DNA of 31,834 nt from a virus: positions 1-31,834 of the IMG/VR virus record IMGVR_UViG_3300020187_000123, one strand, 5' to 3'. Below, piece after piece: positions 12,670 through 21,498 of this stretch. Position numbers and translations under genes: made by a program. The notes under the pieces are model-generated. The model ran no database searches and had not been told where the DNA came from. It saw nothing but the letters and a program-made list of their open reading frames with translations. Every line of letters begins with the position of its first letter. Positions within the stretch are counted from its first letter, which is position 1.

Positions 12670-13385
12670 ACGATGCTCCATGTACTATTGTTAGGCACTG
12701 TGACAGTTACGCCCGAATTGATAGTAATCGGCCCTGCGCTCATAGCATTTTTGTTGGTGGTTATTGTGTAGTTGGTAGATATTGAAGTTGGATTTTCAAA
12801 AAACACCCCGCCTTGAACACCTACTGCCGCATCTTTCGTGTCTATTTGCGCTTTCGTGTAAGTATCAGCAACAGCAAAAGTAGTAAATGCGACAATTCGC
12901 ACAATCTTTCCAACCACTGCCCCATCTGCCAATGTTATTGAACTGCCGTTGGTAGCGGTATAATCGGAAAATGCTAGGTCTAGGCCACCATAACTTACAA
13001 TAATGCTGCCGACTGTATACGATAAAGTATTTCCATTTAAATCACTTCCAGTAAAAGATGTTTGCCCTGCTGTTGCAATAAATTCGTAAGTAATTTTTGA
13101 TAGTTCACCACCGCCAGCCAGAGCGCCCCATTCCCCATCGTTGTACCCTTCAAACTGGTCTAAGGTGCTATTGTGTCGAAACATACCCAATGCGCCACTG
13201 GGCCGTTGGGCTGTTGTGCCAGAAGGCATTGACGCTGCGCCTGTTGTCGAGTTTTTAGAAACGTACCCAGCTAGTAAATTCGTACCAGTGATTTTTTTCG
13301 TGGTGCCACCATCATTAACCACCAACTCTTCTGCACCATCAGATGATGTTAATGCTGGTAATTCGCTTATTTTAACGTCTGCCAT
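12666..13385 (-). CDS. Tail fibre protein with tail-docking N-terminus
   Basis: A 239-residue fibre protein. The N-terminus MADVKISELPALTSSDGAEELVVNDGGTTKKIT is a widespread phage fibre leader; next RPSGALGMFRHNSTLDQFEGYNDGEWGAL and a beta-rich stretch ending in VADTYTKAQIDTK; the C-terminus resembles a beta-helix segment. Unlike its neighbours it lacks the LMEI terminal phrase, which may be supplied by the separate gene immediately downstream. Confidence 0.75.
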   Translation of the reverse strand: MADVKISELPALTSSDGAEELVVNDGGTTKKITGTNLLAGYVSKNSTTGAASMPSGTTAQRPSGALGMFRHNSTLDQFEGYNDGEWGALAGGGELSKITYEFIATAGQTSFTGSDLNGNTLSYTVGSIIVSYGGLDLAFSDYTATNGSSITLADGAVVGKIVRIVAFTTFAVADTYTKAQIDTKDAAVGVQGGVFFENPTSISTNYTITTNKNAMSAGPITINSGVTVTVPNNSTWSIV

Positions 13386-13388
13386 AAA

Positions 13389-14261
13389 TTACCCCTTAAT
13401 TTCCATGAGTGTCATTGTTGATGCGGCTGGAAAAGATGTATTTCCACCAACCATTGCACTATGATTTGAGTACATACTTCTAAAGCCAACTGTATAATTA
13501 ACTGCGGATGTGCTGGATGGTGAATCAAGATGATTAATATTTAATTGACCCCATTTGTCACCGCTAGTATTTGTGGAACCAAGTGGATCCCAAACACCAA
13601 ATGCAGGAGCAAGTTGCGAATTTGCAAAAGCCGCAAGATTAGTTCCACTTAGATTAGTACCTAAACCTGACCCTCTATAAGCGGTTATATATACTGGGCC
13701 ACCACTTATATTTGCCCCACTTGTGCAAGTGACGTTGCAAATTACTAATATTTTATTTGACGAACTTTGCGGGGTTATTTGACCTGTCAATGAGGAACCA
13801 ACAAAAGATGTAGAATTTGTATTTTCTGCTCCCTCAGTCCTAAAAGTTTTAACTTGAACCACTGAACCTTCGGGCATTTGGGAATCTGTCAAATTACCCA
13901 CTGCCGTTGCCACTGCCGAATCGACTAATGTTTTTACAAAGGCCGTTGTAGCGATTGATGTGTCATTGTCGCCACTAGCAGGAGTGGGTGCTGTGGGATT
14001 GCCTGATAAACTTGGGCTGGCTAGTGTCGCTAGGCCAAGGTTTGTAGCATCTAAAGTGCCAACAGTAATCCACGCATTATTAGCACCATTGCGAATCTTC
14101 AAAAGTCCTGCCGAAGTATCTGCCCACTGCTGATAGCTAAATGTGGTGCTTGGTGCGCTGCCTCCGCTATTTTGGCTAACAACCGCGTCTAGGACGTTAT
14201 TAATATCACTTCTTACGGCTGCGCCCGTCCCGTTTGCTATGTCATAGTCATGTTGAGCCAT
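13389..14261 (-). CDS. Tail fibre protein with C-terminal LMEIKG module (paralogue 1)
   Basis: A 290-residue fibre. Residues 1-60 are a typical docking segment (NGTGAAVRSDINNVLDAVVSQNSG), 75-125 carry the SGNPTAPTPASGDND...TTAFVK motif seen in many phage fibres, and the rest is the adhesin module: MPEGSVVQVKT, ITPQSSSNKILVI, HLDSPSSTSAVNYTV and terminal MTLMEIKG. Directly follows the GpJ-like gene with a 1-bp gap. Confidence 0.8.
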   Translation of the reverse strand: MAQHDYDIANGTGAAVRSDINNVLDAVVSQNSGGSAPSTTFSYQQWADTSAGLLKIRNGANNAWITVGTLDATNLGLATLASPSLSGNPTAPTPASGDNDTSIATTAFVKTLVDSAVATAVGNLTDSQMPEGSVVQVKTFRTEGAENTNSTSFVGSSLTGQITPQSSSNKILVICNVTCTSGANISGGPVYITAYRGSGLGTNLSGTNLAAFANSQLAPAFGVWDPLGSTNTSGDKWGQLNINHLDSPSSTSAVNYTVGFRSMYSNHSAMVGGNTSFPAASTMTLMEIKG

Positions 14262-14262
14262 G

Positions 14263-17004
14263 TTATGCTGCCTCTTTTCCGTATCCGACTGCCTGCCAAT
14301 TTATTGACCTGACAATTCCAGTGTTTGATGAGTTAAAACATTGAACAGTAAATCCCGTTCTAGCCTTGCTAGTCACTCTAAAGTAATCTCCTGAGTTAGC
14401 GTCTTGCATTGTGACTCCAATCACAGGAACCGCTTTAAAATTGCTGCTAAATGATACGGCTGTACTGCTTGCCGATACGCTCAAATCGCTAAATTTTTCT
14501 ACCCGATCAGGCATATCCACAGTGACCGATAGCGCAGTGATTGAGATGTTATAAGATGAATCTGTATTAGTAACGATCACTCGAAACTCATAGGCTCTCG
14601 CGTGATAATCGCCCACTAAGAAAGGCGACCAACTAGACCATGTTGGGTTTGACGCTGGGTTATCAGTAGTCGATCTAAGCTCTAAAACGGCTGTGATTGC
14701 ATCTGAACTGGCCCCGTCAAAGTTCTGCCATAAGTCTATATTCTGCGTTCTGTAGTCAATTAAGTCTGAGACAAGTGAAACGGATGAACTTAGGTTAGCT
14801 GTTAGGCGGCTTGTATAGGTTGAACCAAGGTCAACTGAGTTGGCAAAGTAATAAGAACCTAAATCCTCAATAACGCCAACATCACCTATTTCACGGGCCA
14901 GCCTGTCTCCATCTTCTGTAATCAAAAAGTCACTTGCTTCGGTCAATAGAAATCTTGGAGCACCCTCTAGCTTTAATACATTGTTATCGACAATCATATC
15001 GCTTCTAGTGCCAGTGAAGTTGGGGTGTTCAGTGGCGGCAACTACGGCATTAAAATCTAAGATGTTGGGAACTGTGGTGGTTGCATACTTGGCATTGGTT
15101 GAGAATCTACCGCCAGAATCCACCGCCTTGATCATGTATGTTCCTGTCAATAACGGCAGAACGGCAAAGGTTGCGCTACCAGCAATGGCCTCTCCGATCT
15201 CTTGCCCGTCTAGCCATGTTGCGTTAGCCACTAAAGAAGAGTGGCGTATGATTAGACTGCCACCATTAGTAACGTCTAAAACATTGACTTTTGACCAAGA
15301 CAAATGACACTGCCCATCGAGTGCGCGAATAGAAAAGTTAGCAACATCAGGCGGGACGGCTGTTAGTCCTGATATGGTTTTATTATTCAGATAAGCATAT
15401 TCAGACTTCGCACCCATCGAGTTAATTGATCTAACTCTAAAATCATATTCCCCTGCGGGTATATCATCAACTCTTGCCTCTAGTGCGCTTGTGTTCGTAA
15501 TAAAGGTATAGGTTGATGCGCCATTGAGTTTGTATTCAGCCTCGTATGAAACAACAAAAGCATCATTAGGTGCTGCCCAAATAAAAAACGCCCTTGATTG
15601 AGTGCCTTTTGAGTTAACTGTGGTATATAACTCTTCTGTTACGCCAGTGGGTAAAGGTGAAGCCACCAAAAACGGATTAGGTAGATTGGTGTCTGGTATA
15701 TCATCGGCTTCTGTCTTTGTTGACCAAGGATAAATTGAGTCTTGATGCTCGATTAACTCAACGGATACAGTTCCATCCATGCGAAGCGATAGCGCGTTAA
15801 CTCTGAACGTCTTTTCTGTCCAAGATGGGGTTGAGTGGCTAACGTCTACAATGTCGCCTACTGAGCAATTTAAAGCCTCACTGGTTGCTGTAAACTTACA
15901 CGCTAGACCATTGCGGCTTCTCTTTAATGCAATCTCAGCAATGTCTTGAGCCATGTAAACATTGGTCACAGTTTCTAGCGTGATGCGCTGCTCTAATTCC
16001 ACTCCATCTGCGGCTAAATATTCGGCCTCTTCTGCGCTTCCAGTTGGCGGGTACTCAATCTGATCACTTTGCCAGTTGGCGGTTGGGTTAACAAACGAGG
16101 CTATCACTCTATTGAAGCGGTTCTTTTTAGTGCCACCTTGAATGGCTAAACCACCAATTATATGAGACTCGGTAAAGCTGAAACTGCTTGAACCTTGATC
16201 CTCGACAATAACCCCGTATTTGCCATTGGCATAAGGCATTAAGCCACGAAAGCCAGACAGTAAAATCTTTACATTTTCTAATACTGAGCGATCAGTTTCT
16301 AATATGGTGTTACATTCAAAAATCTTTTGTTGTGACCCGCCTGAGTATGGAGTCACCATTGCATCACATTTGTTAGCGGCTGCTGAGAACTGGGTATCAT
16401 TTATAAATGAAGTGGGAAGCCCTTTTCCGTATCGCGCATTGGTTAGGTAATCCCTAAGACACCATGCAGGGTTAGTGCTATAGGCAGTCGTTGAGCCGTT
16501 GTAAATCTTACGGCCTTGAACCACTGCTTGAATGTTAGGCATGGATGAAAAAGCGTCATTATCCCACTTTAATCGCACCGCTAAATAAGCCACACCTTTT
16601 AGCCTATGGTTGCCTGTCCATCCTATCCCAGCGTTAACAAATGTTGTGTCAGCCGCTTGGGTGTCAGTGCCTACATACTTGGTGATGTTTACCAGCCCTG
16701 AGAACTTTGAGTCACTACTCAGCACATCATCAATATAAATATCACCAATGGAATTTACCTCACCTTCACAAAGCGCAAGAATGATGTATAAATACTTATT
16801 ATCGGCTCCGCTTGTGGCAACAAATACTCTAGTGCCAGCTAATTTCCTTTCCCCATAAACTACTGGAATTTGAGCAATATTACTTTGCTTGTTGACCTTG
16901 GTTCCGCGATCATCACCAATACTATCTCTGACCGCGTTCTTAATTGATTTTGCAGTCAACCAACTGGCAACAACTGAGGCAAGCAAACTAATCCAAAATC
17001 CCAT
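14263..17004 (-). CDS. GpJ-like tail tip / host-specificity protein
   Basis: A 913-residue tail-tip hub protein. ATG 17004 overlaps the preceding stop (TAATG) and has GGGGGC upstream; an upstream TTG would add five residues. Residues 1-25 are hydrophobic, then NIAQIPVVYGERKLAGTRVF, LCEGEVNSIGDIYIDD and later hub repeats typical of lambda GpJ; fibronectin-like domains follow around 430-650 and a beta-rich C-terminus lies before the fibre genes. It would bind the receptor or carry the fibres. Confidence 0.88.
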   Translation of the reverse strand: MGFWISLLASVVASWLTAKSIKNAVRDSIGDDRGTKVNKQSNIAQIPVVYGERKLAGTRVFVATSGADNKYLYIILALCEGEVNSIGDIYIDDVLSSDSKFSGLVNITKYVGTDTQAADTTFVNAGIGWTGNHRLKGVAYLAVRLKWDNDAFSSMPNIQAVVQGRKIYNGSTTAYSTNPAWCLRDYLTNARYGKGLPTSFINDTQFSAAANKCDAMVTPYSGGSQQKIFECNTILETDRSVLENVKILLSGFRGLMPYANGKYGVIVEDQGSSSFSFTESHIIGGLAIQGGTKKNRFNRVIASFVNPTANWQSDQIEYPPTGSAEEAEYLAADGVELEQRITLETVTNVYMAQDIAEIALKRSRNGLACKFTATSEALNCSVGDIVDVSHSTPSWTEKTFRVNALSLRMDGTVSVELIEHQDSIYPWSTKTEADDIPDTNLPNPFLVASPLPTGVTEELYTTVNSKGTQSRAFFIWAAPNDAFVVSYEAEYKLNGASTYTFITNTSALEARVDDIPAGEYDFRVRSINSMGAKSEYAYLNNKTISGLTAVPPDVANFSIRALDGQCHLSWSKVNVLDVTNGGSLIIRHSSLVANATWLDGQEIGEAIAGSATFAVLPLLTGTYMIKAVDSGGRFSTNAKYATTTVPNILDFNAVVAATEHPNFTGTRSDMIVDNNVLKLEGAPRFLLTEASDFLITEDGDRLAREIGDVGVIEDLGSYYFANSVDLGSTYTSRLTANLSSSVSLVSDLIDYRTQNIDLWQNFDGASSDAITAVLELRSTTDNPASNPTWSSWSPFLVGDYHARAYEFRVIVTNTDSSYNISITALSVTVDMPDRVEKFSDLSVSASSTAVSFSSNFKAVPVIGVTMQDANSGDYFRVTSKARTGFTVQCFNSSNTGIVRSINWQAVGYGKEAA

Positions 17005-17558
17005 TAGTTTCGCCCCCAAGCAATATCTTTCACAGCACTGGAGGCGAACTCAAAACCTTTATCCCCTGCAAAGTATATTTGCTGAGAGTTGTGGTTGGTT
17101 CTGCGTCCTGACTCTTTTTCAAAGTCTGACCAGTGCGAGGCAGTTGATAAATTGATCTGGCTGGTTTTGTTATCGTCTTTGATTGAAAACCCATCAATGC
17201 GCCCGTTATATAAAGGAATTGGGGTTCCAATGATTGCGCCCGAACTGTTTAAGATTGCGCGACTTATAATGACTTCTTTGTCGATGTGATTCTCACCCAG
17301 TAGGATGGATATAAAAGACTGCTCGACCCCTGACAGGTTTATAGTGAACGTACCCACTTGCACATCTGGCGTTTCATTAACATCAGTCATTGATAGTAAA
17401 TGTGCGCTTGAGTTGTAGTTATTGCCGCTATAAACAATGTCATAAGCAAAGTCGGTTAGGTACAAAGTAGTCGAGAAATCAATGCTTACAAGATGGGCCA
17501 TATTGAACGCATCTTTAGCAAGCTCAGTGATCACATCAGAATGAATACCCCTGCTCAT
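17004..17558 (-). CDS. Tail-tip baseplate hub protein
   Basis: A 184-residue protein with LVSIDFSTTLYLTDFAYDIVYSGNNY, a GTFTINLSGV strand and the closing DKGFEFASSAVKDIAWGR typical of the small hub protein encoded just before GpJ-like genes (DUF2163/DUF1833-like). Start overlaps the upstream stop by four bases. Placed at the distal end of the tail. Confidence 0.78.
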   Translation of the reverse strand: MSRGIHSDVITELAKDAFNMAHLVSIDFSTTLYLTDFAYDIVYSGNNYNSSAHLLSMTDVNETPDVQVGTFTINLSGVEQSFISILLGENHIDKEVIISRAILNSSGAIIGTPIPLYNGRIDGFSIKDDNKTSQINLSTASHWSDFEKESGRRTNHNSQQIYFAGDKGFEFASSAVKDIAWGRN

Positions 17559-18124
17559 GAAAGTGCCTCGACAAAATCAACCTCATAAGTAAAAAACATT
17601 CCCGCACCTAATTTATAACTCTGCACATCGTTGGCTAGGCGTACAGTAAATGGCACATCGTCATAAGTGACTGTCTCGGTTCCTACGGCCTCAATTAATG
17701 GAGGCGTGATTAACATTGCACCATTGCCACTTCTGTCAGCCGTAAGCATATAAACCTTGTCATGCCCTGAGAACTTAATAACGTCACCCGCCTTTAAAGC
17801 CCCTGTAAGACCCGATACTGTAACCGAGGCCAACCCTTTAGCCGTTGCAGAAGTGCTCACTGTGCCGCTTGCTGTGCCGCTTGTGCTGCTTATTGCTGTG
17901 GGTACAATCGTAAAGACTCCATGACTGCCTTGTTGAGACACCACAAAAGCAAATACAGGGTTAAATTCAGCGCGTGTCATAGGCGCATAAGACGCAGTAA
18001 AGGCCCACTTTTGACCGCCAATCTTTCTGCTTTGCATACGCCCATTAACTGCGCTGCTCATTAGGCTAGGGCTGTCAGATTGTAGATTGATGCCGTTAAA
18101 GGCTGGGCTGGTTGGATAACTCAT
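17555..18124 (-). CDS. Distal tail / minor tail protein
   Basis: A 189-residue beta-rich protein between tape measure and tail-tip genes, the usual place of a distal tail protein. GDVIKFSGHDKVYMLTADRSGNG resembles a hub insertion repeated in related tail proteins; the end reads SYKLGAGMFFTYEVDFVEAL. Start overlaps the tape-measure stop as ATGA. Confidence 0.75.
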   Translation of the reverse strand: MSYPTSPAFNGINLQSDSPSLMSSAVNGRMQSRKIGGQKWAFTASYAPMTRAEFNPVFAFVVSQQGSHGVFTIVPTAISSTSGTASGTVSTSATAKGLASVTVSGLTGALKAGDVIKFSGHDKVYMLTADRSGNGAMLITPPLIEAVGTETVTYDDVPFTVRLANDVQSYKLGAGMFFTYEVDFVEALS

Positions 18125-19998
18125 GCTAGGGCTGTCCTCCCGTTTTCATTGAGAGATTGATTGATTAGGCTCATCAGTGTTCCGCGCCTCTTGGTGAGCA
18201 ATTCATCGAAGCCCTCGGTATCATTTGCAGAGATATTGATGGTGTAATTGCCACCGCCTAATTGATTATTAGGAACCACATTGGCTGCTTGATTTGGAAC
18301 GATAAGCTCAGGCCCGCGCTCTCCTACGATGTACGGGCTACCCGCACTCATTGGCCCGCCTTTTTCACGGAACTGGGTTGCTCTTATTGATTGAACTTGC
18401 ATCATGCCGTTAGCTAAAGCCAAAGCACCAAGGCCGATATTGATAGGGAAAGGCGCAGAAGCCAAGGCTGTAGAAACTGCTTTATAGGTGTTGATCAACG
18501 CATCTTTAAGAGCAAATGACTTATTTAAATCAAAGGCTGCTTTGTAATGTCCACTTAATGCCCCTAGCGTTTCTCTTCCTTCCTCTTTTAGATCACCGAA
18601 ATCTTTTTGTTGAGCTGCTTTTTGCATTGCTGATTGTTTTGATAAATATTGATGAGTTAACTCAATAGACCTGTTTTGACGATATAACTGATCTTGCTCT
18701 GCTAGATCATAATAGGCATTGGTTATGTTTCTAATGGATTCGCTTTGAGCTATTTTATCAGCTTTTGTTTTTTCGGCTGCGGCTGCGGCTGCACTGACTA
18801 AACCATCATCAGCACCAGTACCACCACCAACGGCTTCAATCCCAGCTTTTAACTCATCAAGTTTAATTAATGCCCCATCAAATTTGAACAATTCAATAGG
18901 TTTAAAAGTTGATGCGTATTCACCTAATTTTACTTGCTCATTGAGAGTTATTAGTTCCTTTTCCGCTTTGGCAAGTGAAGTGTTTCTAATCTTCTGCGCT
19001 CTACCAGCAAGTCCTATTTTCTTTTCAGATAATGAAACTATTCTTGTTTCTACAGCTATGATTTTTTGATTCAATGCGTCCATAGTTGGAAGGGCAGAGG
19101 GCAATAAATCAATTAATGAATTAATGGCTTGGCCTGCGGTATTAGCAAAATTAACTAGGCCGTTAAGCATCGAACCCATTGCTGTGACCACAGACTTAGC
19201 AGCCGTAAGAAAGCCAACAGCCACAGTTTTAGCAAACTCTTTCGGGCCTCCTGCGGCTTGCATTGTTGCCTCAATCCATTCTCTTATTGAAACTGTTGCC
19301 GCTTCAATGGTTGGCGCAAGTTCACCAACTGCTCGATTAAAGATGTTAGTAATATAAGAGCCTAATGTGCCTAGCGCATCATTTGCCTTTTCAACGCCTT
19401 TCACTAATCTTTGGCTAAGTCTCAAGCCTAAACGCTCCGCTTCTTGCTCCATTTCAATAATGGCTGCGCTGCCACCTTTTAATGTGTTAACTAAAGCCAC
19501 ACCCTCAGAGTCAAATAGGCGCATAGCTAGACGCACTTTCTCGCCCTGCTGAGTCACACCTTCCATTGCATCTGCAATTGCTTTGAATTGTTGATCAGGA
19601 GCTAGCTTATTAAGAGCGTCTGCGGATAGTCCAAGCTCAATCAATGCGGCTTTAGCTTCGCCTGATCCTGCGGCTGCTTCTGAGATACGCCTGACCATGC
19701 GCTGTAGTCCCATATCTAATGTATTGGACGCAATGCCTGTCAGTTCTGCCGCGTGTCTTAAACCGCCTAATTCAGCCGTTCCTATGCCGATCTTGTCAGC
19801 CATTTTGCCAAGCGCGTCAGTAGACTCAAGAGACTTCTTAATTAGGAATCCAAAGCCAGCCACACCCAACGCAATAAGCGCAGTCTGCATTGAAAAAGCG
19901 ACTTTCTTTATGGCGTTTAAACCCATAGTAACGGCCCGAAAAGACCGCTTAGTTTTATCAACAGCTTTAATGACGATATTTAGATTTTCACTTGCCAT
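18121..19998 (-). CDS. Tape measure protein
   Basis: A 625-residue tail length ruler. It has an N-terminal segment with NIVIKAVDKTKRSFRAV, a hydrophobic stretch near 33-55 (FSMQTALIALGVAGFGFLI), long helical region rich in Lys/Glu/Ala, a poly-Ala patch (SAAAAAAE) and the canonical C-terminus REKGGPMSAGSPYIVGERGPELIVPN. At roughly 0.15 nm per residue the tail would be near 90-95 nm. The ATG at 19998 lies inside the frameshifted chaperone frame. Confidence 0.92.
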   Translation of the reverse strand: MASENLNIVIKAVDKTKRSFRAVTMGLNAIKKVAFSMQTALIALGVAGFGFLIKKSLESTDALGKMADKIGIGTAELGGLRHAAELTGIASNTLDMGLQRMVRRISEAAAGSGEAKAALIELGLSADALNKLAPDQQFKAIADAMEGVTQQGEKVRLAMRLFDSEGVALVNTLKGGSAAIIEMEQEAERLGLRLSQRLVKGVEKANDALGTLGSYITNIFNRAVGELAPTIEAATVSIREWIEATMQAAGGPKEFAKTVAVGFLTAAKSVVTAMGSMLNGLVNFANTAGQAINSLIDLLPSALPTMDALNQKIIAVETRIVSLSEKKIGLAGRAQKIRNTSLAKAEKELITLNEQVKLGEYASTFKPIELFKFDGALIKLDELKAGIEAVGGGTGADDGLVSAAAAAAEKTKADKIAQSESIRNITNAYYDLAEQDQLYRQNRSIELTHQYLSKQSAMQKAAQQKDFGDLKEEGRETLGALSGHYKAAFDLNKSFALKDALINTYKAVSTALASAPFPINIGLGALALANGMMQVQSIRATQFREKGGPMSAGSPYIVGERGPELIVPNQAANVVPNNQLGGGNYTINISANDTEGFDELLTKRRGTLMSLINQSLNENGRTALA

Positions 19999-20125
19999 TC
20001 TTCATCTCCAAAAAAGCTGCCCAAAGTAGTATCTCATCGGTATCTAGGTTCATGATTTCCCCCAGCGTCTTGTGAAGGTGTTCCGCGAGTTGCATGGCGA
20101 AACGTAAATCATGATCCTGTTTTAG
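19988..20125 (-). CDS. GpT-like chaperone extension read by -1 frameshift
   Basis: Forty-five codons in the -1 frame following the slippery site at 20131-20125, ending at TGA 19988. The product continues the upstream chaperone to about 159 residues and contains RFAMQLAEHLHKTLGEI and DEILLWAAFLEM, matching the helical GpT-type domain of tail chaperones. From its own ATG (20095) only 35 residues would be made. It overlaps the tape-measure start by 11 bp. Confidence 0.82.
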   Translation of the reverse strand, partial: LKQDHDLRFAMQLAEHLHKTLGEIMNLDTDEILLWAAFLEMKNGK

Positions 20126-20466
20126 TTTTTTACTGCATCCTCCACAGTGGGCTGATCATCGTCACTCATTTCTGTGACTATTCTGCTAACAACTTCTGGA
20201 TCAACAGTTAAAAGCAATTCAGTCATGTTGGAGCGTGTGAATAACTTCACTCCGTTCTTATCCATAGCCTTGAGAATCAAAGTCATAATCACCGCTTCTG
20301 CTGGCTTATTGTCCCCGTGAAGTTTGAGAACCATACCTTGATCTTTGAAGTTCATGCTGGGCTTGAAATACACTTTTGTTCCCCACTCAGGAACATTCAC
20401 GCATTTAAGATCACCCGACATTCGATCCGAAAAGTGAACTTTTGCTGCTTCTAAAATGTTGCTCAT
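20122..20466 (-). CDS. Tail assembly chaperone (GpG-like)
   Basis: A 114-residue protein between tail tube and tape measure, the place of lambda G. It has the beta strand then helical layout of the family (WGTKVYFKPSMNFKDQGMVLKL, then AVIMTLILKAMDKNGVKLF and the acidic end MSDDDQPTVEDAVKN). The gene ends on GTA-AAA-AAC-TAA, which contains the slippery heptamer A-AAA-AAC in the correct phase. Works with the frameshifted form to keep the tape measure soluble. Confidence 0.82.
   Translation of the reverse strand: MSNILEAAKVHFSDRMSGDLKCVNVPEWGTKVYFKPSMNFKDQGMVLKLHGDNKPAEAVIMTLILKAMDKNGVKLFTRSNMTELLLTVDPEVVSRIVTEMSDDDQPTVEDAVKN
20125..20131 (-). promoter_or_regulatory. Programmed -1 ribosomal frameshift site A-AAA-AAC
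   Basis: The minus-strand heptamer A AAA AAC lies in the X-XXY-YYZ phase of the G-like gene (codons GTA AAA AAC) directly before its TAA stop. A -1 shift enters the T-like frame through CTA at 20125. A strong downstream pseudoknot is not obvious by eye; the stop codon itself may help pause the ribosome. Confidence 0.82.
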
Positions 20467-20479
20467 AATAATTCCCCAA

Positions 20480-20551
20480 TTAGTCCCCCGACTAAATTAA
20501 CGGCAAGCGCATCGGGGAAAACGCCTTTCAGTCATAAGACCTAGCCGTTAA
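20480..20551. repeat. Structured intergenic region upstream of the tail chaperone
   Basis: On the minus-strand message between the tail tube and chaperone genes, an 8-bp inverted repeat TTAACGGC/GCCGTTAA (20544-20551 with 20497-20504) is followed by hairpin TTAGTC-GGGG-GACTAA (20495-20480), just before the ribosome site GGGGAATT of the chaperone. Neither has a T-run, so partial attenuation or lowered chaperone translation is the likely effect. Confidence 0.5.
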
Positions 20552-20555
20552 ACTT

Positions 20556-20945
20556 TTATGACACAGTAGATAGAGCCAGTGCGCCAGTACCAGTGAAGCT
20601 GAAAGAAGTCTCAACGATTCCATCAGTGGCGGCACTTACACCAACCTCAGTCACTAGCACTGTCCCCGTGTAAAACTTATCTCCGCTAGACGCTCCCTCT
20701 GCATAGAATGAGATGGTCAAAGAACTTCCCACAGTGATAGAAGTTTGAGCCGCATCTGCTTCATCCCAATACGCTTCCGCAGAACCAGAAAACGAAGTTT
20801 GTCCAGCCGTATAGGTTTTAGCCGCATCACTTAAAGTGGTGGTTTCTATGGTTCCAGCCGTTTGACTGATACTATAGGAACGTAACTCACCAAGAGTGTC
20901 TGAGCCGATTTTTATAATGCCTTCTGAACTATTGTGCGTAGCCAT
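20556..20945 (-). CDS. Major tail tube protein
   Basis: A 129-residue Ser/Thr/Gly-rich beta protein with the tail-tube look: EGIIKIGSDTLGELRSYSISQTAGTIETTTLSDAAKTY, an EAYWDEADAAQTS segment and a strand-rich end. It lies between the head-tail joining genes and the chaperone, with ATG 20945 overlapping the stop of the small upstream gene (TAATG). Confidence 0.85.
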   Translation of the reverse strand: MATHNSSEGIIKIGSDTLGELRSYSISQTAGTIETTTLSDAAKTYTAGQTSFSGSAEAYWDEADAAQTSITVGSSLTISFYAEGASSGDKFYTGTVLVTEVGVSAATDGIVETSFSFTGTGALALSTVS

Positions 20946-21070
20946 TAATCGGCCTCCTTTTTAGTTGCTTTCTTAGGTTTTGCAGTTGGGGCTTTATCGC
21001 TCCATCCGCGAACTTTCATATTCTCAATCTGTGACGGGTGAACAATCACAGTTGATTTATCTCGATACAT
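20945..21070 (-). CDS. Small tail-region protein missed by length
   Basis: A 41-residue protein from ATG 21070, ending in TAA that overlaps the tail-tube ATG. It contains VIVHPSQIENMKVRGW and a lysine-rich end (KPKKATKKEAD), a pattern I know from tiny genes placed between tail terminator and tail tube in other phages. An in-frame GTG at 21076 overlaps the upstream stop and would add two residues. Function unknown. Confidence 0.65.
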   Translation of the reverse strand: MYRDKSTVIVHPSQIENMKVRGWSDKAPTAKPKKATKKEAD

Positions 21071-21075
21071 TTTCA

Positions 21076-21498
21076 CTAGCTAGAACCTCTCATGTATTGA
21101 TACCTGACTTGTATGGTCATGGTGATACCACCAATAGGATCAATTGCGCCTTGGTCTGTATCTACGGCTGTAACCTGAGTGTCTTTTGCATAACCGCCTC
21201 TAGTGCGATCAACATCAAGCGCATTTTCAATACCTTCGATTAATGCGTTCCGTAATGTGTCAATGCTGGCCCCTTTAACAAAGCCAACAATTCTGTAATT
21301 AATGGTTGATTCTCTTGATCCACCGATTGTCACATCTTCACGCGATTCATCTGCACTTTGCACAAACACCGCAGGGAACTGGGCATTTGATAAACGCTCG
21401 TAGTCAAACGGCTCACGGGTGATCTTCTTTAGTGTTGGGCTGGTCATTGAGTCCAAGACATTCACAATATTGGCGGCGATACTTTCTCTGGTACTCAT
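21076..21498 (-). CDS. Tail terminator-like protein
   Basis: A 140-residue protein. REPFDYERLSNAQFPAVFVQSADE, the STINYRIVGFVKG strand and GGITMTIQVRYQYMRG fit the minor tail/tail terminator family (GpU-like) that caps the tail tube and joins it to the head. Start overlaps the upstream stop as ATGA. Order agrees: head-tail connector, Gp10-like, terminator, tube. Confidence 0.75.
   Translation of the reverse strand: MSTRESIAANIVNVLDSMTSPTLKKITREPFDYERLSNAQFPAVFVQSADESREDVTIGGSRESTINYRIVGFVKGASIDTLRNALIEGIENALDVDRTRGGYAKDTQVTAVDTDQGAIDPIGGITMTIQVRYQYMRGSS

Noticed and set aside
13141-13464. Open frames on the plus strand across the fibre and structural genes (also 23263-23742, 27131-27493, 19697-20029)
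   Set aside because: They are antisense to well-supported genes, lack ribosome sites and have unnatural composition; shadows of coding bias.
18770-18800. Short GGCTGC-type triplet repeat in the tape-measure gene
   Set aside because: It simply encodes a run of alanines in frame and has no independent structure.
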